Positions 17,565 through 25,728 of a stretch of 37,450 bases of DNA are shown one piece after another. The first letter of the stretch is position 1. Each line of letters starts with the position of its first letter. The stretch spans positions 1 through 37,450 of the forward strand of contig NZ_JAJOMA010000041.1 of NCBI RefSeq assembly GCF_021129235.1. Direction: 5' to 3'. The stretch comes from Kineosporia mesophila. Its GTDB lineage: Bacteria > Actinomycetota > Actinomycetes > Actinomycetales > Kineosporiaceae. Both the position numbers and the translations under genes were made by a program. The notes beneath the pieces were generated by a model that worked only from the letters and a program-made list of their open reading frames with translations, had not been told where the DNA came from and did no database searches.

Positions 17565-18676
17565 TGCGCGGCCTCCCGGCCGATCCGCCCACGCAGGCGC
17601 TCGACCGAGCCCGGGGAGAGGTTCTCGAAGAAGGCCAGGTACTCGAACTCGCACATGTTGGACGGCTGGTGCCCGGTCGGCAGATTGCCGTCCGCGGTGC
17701 CGTCGACCCCCGGCAGCCGCCGGGCCTCGTGCCGGGGGAGAGGAGGTTGGCCGTCCTGCGTGGGGCGGGCCATCACCAGGCCGGACAACTCGGGGACCGC
17801 CCGGACCGGTCCCTGCCCGCGGGGGTCGTGACCCAGTTGGGCCGCGACGTGGGCGGCCCACAGGTCCGCCCCGGAACTGCGCAGCAGCAGTTCGGCGATC
17901 CCGGTACCGGCCGGACGCAGCCCGATCTCGCCGAAGTAAAGGGTCTCCCCGGCCCACAGCGTCTCCAGGTGGAAGACCGCGGAACCGATACCCAGGCCGC
18001 CGAGGACCTCCCCGGCCAGGTGGGCCAGACCCGCCCGGAACGGGGAGGAGGTCGGTAACACCGTGGTGGTGCGGGTACCGAACGACCGCAGCACCGGGCG
18101 GTCGTACTCCGAACACAGCAGCCACTCCACGTGACCGTCGTGGACCACCCCGTCGCAGTGGAACTCCCGCTCCACCGCGAGGGCCTCCTCGACGAGCCAG
18201 AGCCCGCGGTTCGCGCGCAGGAACGCGCGCGCGGCCGGGGTTGGCATCCGGCTCACCCCGCGTGCGGAACTCGAGGCCAGCGGCTTGATCACCACCTCTG
18301 GCACGGGGCTCGCCGCCAGATCGAGGAAGGCCCCGGACAGCCAGGCCTGCGGGGCCGCGACCCGGCCCCGCAGGGCCGAGCGCATCAGCCACTTGTTGGT
18401 GCCCAGCGCGGCCTGCTCGGGCCCGAGCCCGGGAAGGGCGTAGCGGCCCCGCAGGAACGCGGCCGCGGGCATGGTGCTCTCGGAACTCGCCAGCACCGCC
18501 GCCAGCGGCCGCCGGCCGGCCACGGCGTCCACCGCGTCCACCAGGTCGGGACCGATCGAGGTCACTGTGACGTCGCCCGGGAGATCGACGAACTCGTAGT
18601 CGCCGGCGAACCGGGACATCGCCCGCACCGCGCCACTTTTGCGGGCACCGAGGACGATCGCAACCGGGCGGCTCAT
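17561..18676 (-). CDS. ATP-grasp ligase (first of the cluster)
   Basis: 371 residues. The start AIVLGARKSGAV mirrors the second ligase (VLLIGAKPDGAV). ATP-grasp elements: EVVIKPLASSSARGVSRM (~126-145), LWLVEEALAVEREFHCDGVV, FHLETLWAGETLYFGEIGLRPAG. As in its partner, the canonical ExNxR is altered (E-I-G-L-R). The C-terminus is extended (~300-371). It probably activates a carboxylate as acyl phosphate and joins it to an amine. ATG overlaps the stop of the small upstream gene (ATGA). The two ligases share architecture but are clearly diverged, so two successive or different couplings are likely. Confidence 0.88.
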   Translation of the reverse strand: MSRPVAIVLGARKSGAVRAMSRFAGDYEFVDLPGDVTVTSIGPDLVDAVDAVAGRRPLAAVLASSESTMPAAAFLRGRYALPGLGPEQAALGTNKWLMRSALRGRVAAPQAWLSGAFLDLAASPVPEVVIKPLASSSARGVSRMPTPAARAFLRANRGLWLVEEALAVEREFHCDGVVHDGHVEWLLCSEYDRPVLRSFGTRTTTVLPTSSPFRAGLAHLAGEVLGGLGIGSAVFHLETLWAGETLYFGEIGLRPAGTGIAELLLRSSGADLWAAHVAAQLGHDPRGQGPVRAVPELSGLVMARPTQDGQPPLPRHEARRLPGVDGTADGNLPTGHQPSNMCEFEYLAFFENLSPGSVERLRGRIGREAAQ

Positions 18677-19035
18677 CCGCGCCCTCGGTTGAAGTCGGAG
18701 ACCTGCCGCATCAGAGTGACCACCCCGTCATGGGTGTCGTGGGACACCAGCGCGTGCCCGCAGCGCCCGTAGGACCCCAGGGCCCCCGGAACGGGCTGAT
18801 AAGAGATCTCCTGCCGGGGAAACCGTTCCCGGAACGCGTCTTCGGTGAGTCGCCCGGCTGGGTCCTCGGTGAGGAAGACCCAGCCGTGCACCCGTGGGGG
18901 GACGCCGGGCGACCCGGGCAGAACCGGGGGCCGGCGATTCTCCGTGCGGTGCTGTCGTCGCTCACCGGGCCGGTCCTTCGCGGCTCCAGAGAGAAGGTGA
19001 GCGGCCGGTTCCTTAAAATCTTCGAAGTTTTCCAC
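18673..19035 (-). CDS. small first gene of the ATP-grasp cluster, unknown
   Basis: 120 residues from GTG at 19035. Three parts are visible: an acidic N-terminus (MENFEDFKEPAAHLLSG, leader-like), an Arg/Pro-rich linker (~22-48) and a C-terminal part (~49-120: VHGWVFLTEDPAGRLTEDAF, then YGRCGHALVSHDTHDGVV). It is translationally coupled (ATGA) to the first ATP-grasp ligase. It could be a ribosomal substrate (graspetide- or PEARL-like scaffold), a carrier or partner of the ligase, or a small enzyme; the sequence does not decide. The start is not strongly supported (weak AGGT upstream). An alternative GTG at residue 49 has no ribosome site. Confidence 0.6.
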   Translation of the reverse strand: MENFEDFKEPAAHLLSGAAKDRPGERRQHRTENRRPPVLPGSPGVPPRVHGWVFLTEDPAGRLTEDAFRERFPRQEISYQPVPGALGSYGRCGHALVSHDTHDGVVTLMRQVSDFNRGRG

Positions 19036-19086
19036 GGTGCACTGACCTGCATCTCATGCGTGGCCCTTCCCGGCGCTGCCCAGTCT

Positions 19087-19098
19087 TTAGTTCACTAA
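19087..19098. promoter_or_regulatory. candidate operator upstream of the ATP-grasp operon
   Basis: ttagttcactaa is an inverted repeat (TTAGT, 2-nt spacer, ACTAA), 51 bp upstream of the first gene of the minus-strand operon. The TTAGT/ACTAA half-sites resemble MarR/HxlR-type operators. The adjacent 19050-19210 is somewhat AT-richer and contains no gene. Confidence 0.45.
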
Positions 19099-19259
19099 GC
19101 GACCTTATGGACCGGTTCGTTATACCGCACGATGCCGTGGGTGATCGAGGGACTTCTGCGGGTGACGACGCCCTGGTAAAATCCACCGGGCGGGGAGCCC
19201 GACCCGGAACGGGATCAGATCAGGAACACCGGACTGCCCACGGTCGCCGGGCCGGCGCG

Positions 19260-19635
19260 ACGACCGAGCCGTAGATGCCGAGGTAGGTGTCGCGATGCCG
19301 GGCGAGCTTCATCACCTGCGCCCGAGCTCGTCGGCGAGTTCGGGTGAGGTGATCTCCAGCTCGGTGTCGGCGGGGGTGTGCACGAGCCCGCCCGACTGGT
19401 CGGGGCGGGCCGGGTCGCTCCACCGCGGGCGGTAGGAGTTGAGGCCGTTGCGCCGGCGCAGGGTCAGCCAGGGGAAACCGTTCTCCTCCAGGCCCGGCCG
19501 CACGAAGGCCCAGCGCCGGTTCCCGGACAGGCCGTGCTGGGAGACGTCGGCCGACTCCAGCGGTTCGGCCGCCATCGACTTGACCGGGTAGCGGAAGATC
19601 GCCGCGACCCGTCCCACGCATGCGTCCTCGACCAT
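19260..19635 (-). pseudogene. decayed MOSC-domain protein
   Basis: From ATG 19635 the frame encodes a MOSC N-terminal beta-barrel: GRVAAIFRYPVKSMAAEPLE, QHGLSGNRRWAFVRP, PWLTLRRRNGLNSYRPRW, ending ITSPELADELG. At about 19315-19325 the reading frame shifts: the expected continuation (AQVMKLARHRDTYLGIYGSVV) is found in another frame. The catalytic MOSC domain proper is absent after ~19260. This is a frameshifted, truncated remnant of a molybdenum-cofactor-sulfurase C-terminal-like protein. No functional product is expected. Bases 19636-19924 show no gene. Confidence 0.75.
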
Positions 19636-19924
19636 CTCGACCACCCCCCGGTGAGGTGCCCTTGTGCTGATGCGGATCGGGTGGATCGTGGCGAACATTG
19701 TTCCGTCGCAGCGCCTCTCCGCCCGGGCGGGGACCAGAATCTCACAGCGGCAGCCCGGGATGCGTTTCGTTTGGAAGGGGCGTGAGACGCTGCACCTGAA
19801 CTCACGTAGCACCGAGGGCATCCGACTTCTGCGACGGAACAATCAGTCTCGCGCCCCGGGCTCCGACGTCGGACGGCATCAGGAGTTGCCGCGGCGATCG
19901 GCACTAAGCGGCAGATAGGGAAGT

Positions 19925-20130
19925 GTGAACCTCTTCCCCTCGGTCATCGCACGTCGTCACGGTTTTCGCGCTCGTACTGGGTACCGGTTTGCTCGGTGCC
20001 CAGGCGACCGGTGCGGTCGTGCGCCTGCAGGATGGTGGCGCCTGGCCGGCCAACGTCGCGCAGGGCTCGGTCACCTGGGTGAACGGCTGTGCCGGGCAGG
20101 CCGGCAAGACGGTCACGGTCGGGTCGCTGA
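19925..20130 (+). pseudogene. 5' remnant of a secreted repeat/fibronectin-type protein
   Basis: GTG 19925 opens a frame reading VNLFPSVIARRH. The natural continuation, a signal-anchor VVTVFALVLGTGLLGAQATG and then AVVRLQDGGAWPANVAQGSVTWVNG, is in a different frame from 19953 onward. That frame has no start codon and loses similarity after ~20130. It looks like the N-terminus of the large secreted fibronectin/Ig-like proteins of actinomycetes, broken by a frameshift and a 3' truncation. Family assignment is from memory of the pattern and is moderately sure. Confidence 0.55.
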
Positions 20131-20169
20131 AGTCGCCTTTTTCGAAAAGTTTTCGACGCCCTCACCTCG

Positions 20170-20199
20170 TTGACAGGCCTCTGCAAACGGTTGCATGCT
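20170..20199 (+). promoter_or_regulatory. promoter with LacI-type operator for the ABC importer
   Basis: A perfect -35 hexamer TTGACA lies at 20170-20175, with a poor -10 (catgct, 20194-20199) 18 nt on. Within the spacer lies TGCAAACGGTTGCA (20182-20195), 5-bp arms around a 4-nt centre containing CG, the classic LacI/GalR operator form (TGCAAnCGnTTGCA). Overlap with the promoter implies repression. No LacI gene is in the window. Confidence 0.7.
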
Positions 20200-20265
20200 G
20201 CTCTAGCACTTCCGGCAAAACGGACATGATCGCCCTTCTCGGCGCTGACGAAGGGGAACAACCTC

Positions 20266-21492
20266 ATGAGCATGAGCCGCCGCCAGATTCTGGCCGTCAC
20301 GGCCACGGCAGCGATGGGAGCCGCGGTCTCCGCGTGCGGATCGCCGGACTCGCCGGGCTCCGGCTCGCCGGTCGCGGGGGCCGCCGAGGCCGTACCCGCG
20401 GCGCCGGAAAAGCCCGTGGTGCTGAACATCCTCGATGTCGCGGGCAATCTGCAGCTGACCCAGCCGATGATCGACGATTTCGTGAAGAAGAACCCGAAAG
20501 TCATCTCGAAGGTGACCTACGCGACCGCCACGGCCCCCGACCTGGTCGGGAAGATCAAGGCGCAGCAGGGTGCCAAGCGGGTCAGCATCGGGCTGGTGCT
20601 CACCGGCACCGACGGCCTGTCCGCCGGGATCGAGCAGGGACTCTGGCAGCAGCTGCTGCCGGTCAACGAGAAACTGCTCTCGAACATGAGCACCTACCAG
20701 GAGCCCGCGGCGAACATGCAGAAACTCGCCGGTGACAGTGGTGTCGTGGTCACCTACTACCCCTCCGGGCCGCTCCTGGAGTACATGCCCGACCGCGTCC
20801 CCAAGCCGCCGACCACCGCGGAAGAGCTTCTGGCGTACGCCAAGGCGAATCCGGGCAAGGTGGAGTACGCCCGCCCGGCCAACTCCGGCCCGGGGCGAAC
20901 GCTGCTCATGGGCCTGCCGTACGTGCTGGGTGACTCCGACCCCCAGGACCCGGTCAAGGGCTGGGACAAGACCTGGGCCTACCTGGCCGAATTGGCTAAG
21001 TACATCGACCGTTACCCCTCCGGCACCACCCAGACGATGAAAGACCTGGCCGGCGGCACGGTCGACATCATCGCGAGCACCACCGGCTGGGACATCAACG
21101 CGCGCGCCCTGGGCACCGTCCCGGCCGAGGCGAAAATAACCACCCTGAAAGGCTTTCACTGGGTGACGGACGCGCACTACGCCGTCGTCCCGCGCGGTGT
21201 CACCCGCGACCAGGAAGCCGCGGTGCTCGCTCTGGTGCAGAACATGCTGACGCCGCAGCAGCAGGCCAAGGCCTACGACACCGGCTACTTCTACCCCGGC
21301 CCGGCCGTCGAGGGCGTCGACGTGTCGATGGCCCCGGAGAAGAGCCGCCAGGTGCTCGACACCTACGGCCGCCCGGAGTACGACGCGCTGATCGAGAACA
21401 ACCCGAAAGAGGTTCCGCTGGCGGCCGAGGCGCTGGTCACGGCGTTCGACACCTGGGACCGCACGATCGGCGGCTCCAAGGTGGAGAAGTGA
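20266..21492 (+). CDS. ABC transporter extracellular solute-binding lipoprotein
   Basis: 408 residues. The N-terminus combines a twin-arginine-like MSRRQILAVTATAAMGAAVSACG with a lipobox (VSAC), so it is probably a Tat-exported lipoprotein. The mature body is a family-1/PotD-FbpA-like periplasmic-binding fold: VVLNILDVAGNLQLTQPMIDDF, DLVGKIKAQQG, GVVVTYYPSGPLLEYMPDRVPKPPTTAEELLAYAKANPG, GFHWVTDAHYAVVPRG. ATG at 20266 is preceded by aagggga. Its stop overlaps the ATPase start. The substrate is unclear; spermidine/putrescine, aminophosphonate or ferric ion are the usual choices. Confidence 0.9.
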   Translation: MSMSRRQILAVTATAAMGAAVSACGSPDSPGSGSPVAGAAEAVPAAPEKPVVLNILDVAGNLQLTQPMIDDFVKKNPKVISKVTYATATAPDLVGKIKAQQGAKRVSIGLVLTGTDGLSAGIEQGLWQQLLPVNEKLLSNMSTYQEPAANMQKLAGDSGVVVTYYPSGPLLEYMPDRVPKPPTTAEELLAYAKANPGKVEYARPANSGPGRTLLMGLPYVLGDSDPQDPVKGWDKTWAYLAELAKYIDRYPSGTTQTMKDLAGGTVDIIASTTGWDINARALGTVPAEAKITTLKGFHWVTDAHYAVVPRGVTRDQEAAVLALVQNMLTPQQQAKAYDTGYFYPGPAVEGVDVSMAPEKSRQVLDTYGRPEYDALIENNPKEVPLAAEALVTAFDTWDRTIGGSKVEK

Positions 21493-22634
21493 CCTTTTCC
21501 CGGCTGCGCCTGGAGAACGTCGGGCGGCGCTTCGCCGGTACCGACGCGCTCCAGCATCTCGACCTCACGATCGAGCAGGGCGAGTTCATCGCCCTGCTGG
21601 GCCCTTCCGGCTGCGGGAAGTCGACCGCCCTGAACTGCGTGGCCGGTCTGCTGCCGCTCAGCAGTGGGCGGATCTGGCTGGACGAGAAGCGGATCGACGT
21701 GCTGGCCCCCGAACGCCGCGGGTTCGGCATGGTCTTCCAGAACTACGCCCTGTTCCCCCACCTGACCGTGCGACGCAACATCGAGTTCGGGCTGCGCATG
21801 CGCCGACTGCCCAAACCCGAGATCGCCCGCCGGGCCGCGCAGGCCCTGGAACTGGTGCACCTGGAGGACCAGGCCGGCAAACTGCCCGGCCAGCTCTCCG
21901 GCGGGCAGCAGCAGCGGGTGGCCATCGCCCGCGCCGTCGCCCTGGAACCCTCCGTGGTGCTGATGGACGAGCCGCTGTCGAACCTCGACGCCAAGCTGCG
22001 CCTCGAGATGCGCACCGAGATCCGGCGCCTGCACCAGAGTCTCGGCCTGACCACGATCTACGTGACGCACGACCAGGAGGAGGCCCTCTCGATGGCCGAC
22101 CGCCTGGTGGTACTGCGCCACGGCCAGGTTCAGCAGATCGGCACCCCCGAAGAGCTGCACTCGCACCCCGTCAGCTGGCCCGTGGCCGATTTCATGGGCT
22201 GCCGCAACCTGTTCGCGGGGTCCCTCCTCACCCCGGCGGCCGACCGGGGAGAAGCGGCCATGGTGGACGTCCTGGGTCTGCGCATCGAGGGAACCGCGGC
22301 TGCGCACGTGGAGACTCCCGGAGCGGTGGCCGTGGGGATCCGGCCCGAGGACATCGAGGTCGTCCCGGTCCCCGGGCCGCACACGGTGGACGCCACGGTC
22401 TCCGTCGTGGAGTACCAGGGCCGGGAGTTCGCCGTGGAGGCCCTCACCGGACCCGGCCTGAGGCTGCACGTGCGCACCGCGGAACGTCTGGTGCCCGGCG
22501 ACCCGGTGGCCCTGCGCCTGCCGCCCGAACGCCTGCTGGTCTTCCCCGGCGGCGCCGACCTGCCCCGGCCGGTCGCCCCGCTCGACGAGGAGATCACGCC
22601 CGACCTCCCGGCGGATGCGGGCGCGCCGGCATGA
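21489..22634 (+). CDS. ABC transporter ATPase, PotA/FbpC type
   Basis: 381 residues. Walker [10 protein letters not shown] at 38-46, Q-loop in [14 protein letters not shown], signature [14 protein letters not shown], Walker [16 protein letters not shown] and switch [10 protein letters not shown] are intact. The C-terminal ~120 residues are a TOBE-like regulatory domain ([12 protein letters not shown]). GTG at 21489 overlaps the binding-protein stop (GTGA), and its stop overlaps permease 1 (ATGA). It energises the two permeases. The TOBE domain is usual for polyamine, iron and 2-aminoethylphosphonate importers. Confidence 0.93.
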   Translation: MTFSRLRLENVGRRFAGTDALQHLDLTIEQGEFIALLGPSGCGKSTALNCVAGLLPLSSGRIWLDEKRIDVLAPERRGFGMVFQNYALFPHLTVRRNIEFGLRMRRLPKPEIARRAAQALELVHLEDQAGKLPGQLSGGQQQRVAIARAVALEPSVVLMDEPLSNLDAKLRLEMRTEIRRLHQSLGLTTIYVTHDQEEALSMADRLVVLRHGQVQQIGTPEELHSHPVSWPVADFMGCRNLFAGSLLTPAADRGEAAMVDVLGLRIEGTAAAHVETPGAVAVGIRPEDIEVVPVPGPHTVDATVSVVEYQGREFAVEALTGPGLRLHVRTAERLVPGDPVALRLPPERLLVFPGGADLPRPVAPLDEEITPDLPADAGAPA

Positions 22635-23569
22635 CCACCGCAGCGACCACCGAACCGACCACCGAACCGACGGCCGCCTCGTCCTCTGATCGGGCCGGTC
22701 TGCGTCATCGCCTGGCCGAACGCGGTATCGACGCCCGCCTGCTGCTGCTCCTGCCCGGCCTGGTGCTCGTCATCGCGCTGTTCGTCTACCCGTTCGTCTA
22801 CGGCCTGGGCCTGTCGTTCCAGCCGATGGACGGCGGCGGCCCGTTCGAGAACTACCGCCGGTTCTTCGGCGACGCCTTCCAGCGGGCCACGATCGGCAAG
22901 ACCCTCTGGCTGGCCCTGCCCGCCGCCCTTCTCAACGTCGCCGCCTCCGTCCCGATCGCCTACCGCCTGCGCGGACGGTTCCGGGGAAAGCGGATCCTGA
23001 CCACGATTCTCGTCATCCCGATCACCCTCGGAACGGTCCTGACCGCCGAGGGCCTGCTGAACTTCGCCGGCCCCTCCGGCTGGCTCAACCGGGCCCTGCT
23101 GGGCATCGGCCTGATCGATGATCCGCTGCGCCTGGTGAACAACTACTGGGGCGTCTTCTTCTCGCTGATCATCAGCGGATTCCCCTTCGCCTTCCTGCTC
23201 ATCCTGAGCTACCTGTCCGGCATCGACCCGTCCCTCGAACGCGCCGCCGCCTCACTGGGTGCTAACGCCTGGAACCGCTTCCGCCTCATCACCCTTCCCC
23301 TCCTGGCACCCGGACTGGCCACCACGTTCTGCCTCACCTTCGTCCTCGCGTTCAGCGTCTTCCCCTCCGCGATCCTCGTCGGCGACCCCACCGACTCCAC
23401 CCGCGTCATCTCGATCGCCGCCTACCAGGCCGCCTACGAGCAGTACGACTACCCGTTCGCGTCCACCATCGCGATCGTCATGGGCGTCATCGAACTCGCC
23501 GTGATCGGGGTGGTGCTGGCCGGCCGGTCGCGCCTCTACACCGGCACCACCGGAGGCAAGGGCGCATGA
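22631..23569 (+). CDS. ABC transporter permease (first, PotB-like)
   Basis: 312 residues, six predicted membrane helices; the N-terminal ~30 residues are cytoplasmic and Thr/Ala-rich. The EAA-loop signature ERAAASLGANAWNRFRLITLPLLAPG (~197-222) docks on the ATPase. An early segment LLLLPGLVLVIALFVYPFVYGLGLSF is typical of PotB/CysU-like permeases. It overlaps both neighbours by 4 bp. It forms the translocation pore with the next gene. Confidence 0.93.
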   Translation: MTTAATTEPTTEPTAASSSDRAGLRHRLAERGIDARLLLLLPGLVLVIALFVYPFVYGLGLSFQPMDGGGPFENYRRFFGDAFQRATIGKTLWLALPAALLNVAASVPIAYRLRGRFRGKRILTTILVIPITLGTVLTAEGLLNFAGPSGWLNRALLGIGLIDDPLRLVNNYWGVFFSLIISGFPFAFLLILSYLSGIDPSLERAAASLGANAWNRFRLITLPLLAPGLATTFCLTFVLAFSVFPSAILVGDPTDSTRVISIAAYQAAYEQYDYPFASTIAIVMGVIELAVIGVVLAGRSRLYTGTTGGKGA

Positions 23570-24438
23570 CCACCACCCCCACCCGTGACATCCCTGGGCC
23601 CGCACCCCGCCGCCTGGTCGCGTCCCCCCTGGCCTGGCTGGTCTGGGGCGCCGTCGGCCTCTTCCTGCTGGCCCTGCTCGGGGTCGTCGCCTCGGTGGTC
23701 GTGAACTCCCTGGGCAGCCGCTGGTTCGACACCTGGCTACCCTCGGGCTGGACCGCCCAGTGGTACCGCGAGGCCTGGACCGGCTTCGACCTGTTCTCGG
23801 TCATCGTCACCACCCTCGAGGTCGCGCTCGCCGTCGTGGTGCTGTCGATCCTCGTCGGCGTCCCCACCGCCTACGTGCTGGCCCGCCGCACCTTCCCCGG
23901 AAAACGCCTGGTCTTCCTGCTGTTCCTGCTGCCGATCATGATGCCGCCCATCACCTACGGCATTCCCCTGGCGACCGTCCTCTACAAGGTCGGCCTGGCC
24001 GGCAACCTCAGCGGCGTCATCCTGGCCAACCTGGTGCCGTGCGTGCCCTTCGTGGTGCTGACCATGACCCCGTTCATCGAGCAGATCGACCCGGCCATCG
24101 AGAACGCCGCGAGGATGTCCGGGGCCGGCACCTTCCCGGTCTTCACCCGGATCCTGGCCCCCCTGCTCCTGCCCGGCATCCTCGCCTCCGCGATCCTCGT
24201 CCTGGTGCGCACGGTCGGCATGTTCGAGCTGACCTTCCTGACGGCCGGCCCCACCTCGACCACCCTCGTCGTGGCCCTGTTCAACTCGATGAACGCCGCC
24301 GGCATCCGCGCCCAGCAGTCCGTCGACGCGATGGCCGTGGTCTACATGCTGGTGATGCTCGTGCTCCTGGTCACGGCCCTGCGCTTCGTCAACCCGACCC
24401 AGCTGGTCAGCCAGGTGAAGGAAGAACCCCTGGAGTAG
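23566..24438 (+). CDS. ABC transporter permease (second, PotC-like)
   Basis: 290 residues, six membrane helices. The EAA loop is ENAARMSGAGTFPVFTRILAPLLLPG (~178-203), with VVVLSILVGVPTAYVLARRTFPGKRL and the PPITYGIPLATVLY helix earlier. It is the last gene of the importer operon; its stop lies 3 bp from the stop of the convergent monooxygenase gene, with no terminator visible between. Confidence 0.93.
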   Translation: MTTTPTRDIPGPAPRRLVASPLAWLVWGAVGLFLLALLGVVASVVVNSLGSRWFDTWLPSGWTAQWYREAWTGFDLFSVIVTTLEVALAVVVLSILVGVPTAYVLARRTFPGKRLVFLLFLLPIMMPPITYGIPLATVLYKVGLAGNLSGVILANLVPCVPFVVLTMTPFIEQIDPAIENAARMSGAGTFPVFTRILAPLLLPGILASAILVLVRTVGMFELTFLTAGPTSTTLVVALFNSMNAAGIRAQQSVDAMAVVYMLVMLVLLVTALRFVNPTQLVSQVKEEPLE

Positions 24439-24441
24439 CCC

Positions 24442-25728
24442 TCACCCGGTCAGGTGCTCCCGCAGGGTGCTGCCCGTGTACTCGGTGCGGAACCGGCCGC
24501 GCTTCTGCAGGACGGGGACGACCTGGTCGACGAAGGTGGCCAGCTCGTAGGGGAGGGTCGAGCCCATGACGGTGAAACCGTCGACAGCGCCGGCGTCCTG
24601 CCACTCGATGATCATGTCGGCGAGTTGTTCGGGGGTGCCGACGAAATGGGTCTGGCCGGCGCCGCCCTCGATGTGTTGCGCCACCTCCCGCAACGAGGCT
24701 TCCGGACGCGCCCGGGCCGCGGCGTACAGTCGCTCGGCGCGGCTGGAGGGGACGCTTCCGGTCGGTTCGGGCAGCGGTAGGTCGGGGTCGAAGGCGTCCG
24801 GGTCGAGACCGGCTGTGTAGAGGGCGTTCTGCCAGCGGAACTCCGGGCTGGAGAGTTCTTCCAGGGTGCGGGCGCGCTCCTGGGCCTCGGCCTCGGTGCT
24901 GCCCAGTGTCACCATCAGCGCGGGCAGGACGAGCACCTGGTCCGGGTGACGGCCTGCCTTCACCACCTGCTCGTGCAGAGTGGTGCGGAACTTCACCGCC
25001 GCCTCCAGGGACGGCGGCCCGGAAAAGACCAGCTCCGCGTACTTCGCCGCCAGCCCCACACCCGCCGACGACTGACCCGCCTGCACGAGCACCGGACGCC
25101 CCTGCGGGGAACGCGGGAACGGCAGGATGCCGTCGACGCGGTGGAACTGCCCATGGAAGTGCGGGTCGTTGACCTTCGAGCGGTCGGCCCACACGCCCCG
25201 CTCGCGGTCGCCGACGAGTGCGTCGTCCTCCCAGGCATCCCACAGGTGCGTGACGACGTCCGTAAATTCGTGGGCCCATACGTATCTTTCGGCCGGGTCG
25301 GGATGGCTCGCCTCACCGAAGGCGGCCGCCGCCAGCGGCGTGACCGTGGTGACGATGTTCCAGCCGGCCCGGCCCCCGCTCAGGTGGTCGAGGGTCGCGA
25401 AACGCCGCGCCAGGTCCCAGGGCTTGGCGTAGGTGGTCGAGCCGGTACCGATCAGGCCGATGTGGCTGGTGACGGCGGCCAGCGCCGACAGCACGGAGAT
25501 CGGGTCGAACTGGGTCTGGGGCAGATGGGTGACGCGGTACCCGGCGATCGCGAGGTTGTCGGCCAGGAAGATGGAGTCCATCAGGCCCCGCTCGGCGATC
25601 CTCGCGATCTCGGCGTAGTACGGCAGACCCAGAACGTGGCGGACGTCGTCGGGCACCACCCGCCAGGCCGACTCGTGATAACCGTGCGGCCAGATGAAGG
25701 CGTTGAAGTGCAGGGGTTTCGGGCTCAT
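24442..25728 (-). CDS. NtaA/SnaA/DszA-type flavin monooxygenase (LLM class)
   Basis: 428 residues, the usual size. Bacterial-luciferase-like TIM barrel with family motifs: HFNAFIWPHGYHESAWR near the N-terminus, LADNLAIAG, TSHIGLIGTGSTTYAKPWDLARRFATLDHLSGGRAGWNIVTT, GRPVLVQAGQSSAGVGLAAKYAELVFSG, HFVGTPEQLADMI. These enzymes use reduced FMN from a partner reductase to oxidise aminopolycarboxylates, sulfonates, thiophenes or related compounds. ATG at 25728 overlaps the regulator stop (ATGA). No flavin reductase is nearby. The convergent importer could supply its substrate. Confidence 0.92.
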   Translation of the reverse strand: MSPKPLHFNAFIWPHGYHESAWRVVPDDVRHVLGLPYYAEIARIAERGLMDSIFLADNLAIAGYRVTHLPQTQFDPISVLSALAAVTSHIGLIGTGSTTYAKPWDLARRFATLDHLSGGRAGWNIVTTVTPLAAAAFGEASHPDPAERYVWAHEFTDVVTHLWDAWEDDALVGDRERGVWADRSKVNDPHFHGQFHRVDGILPFPRSPQGRPVLVQAGQSSAGVGLAAKYAELVFSGPPSLEAAVKFRTTLHEQVVKAGRHPDQVLVLPALMVTLGSTEAEAQERARTLEELSSPEFRWQNALYTAGLDPDAFDPDLPLPEPTGSVPSSRAERLYAAARARPEASLREVAQHIEGGAGQTHFVGTPEQLADMIIEWQDAGAVDGFTVMGSTLPYELATFVDQVVPVLQKRGRFRTEYTGSTLREHLTG

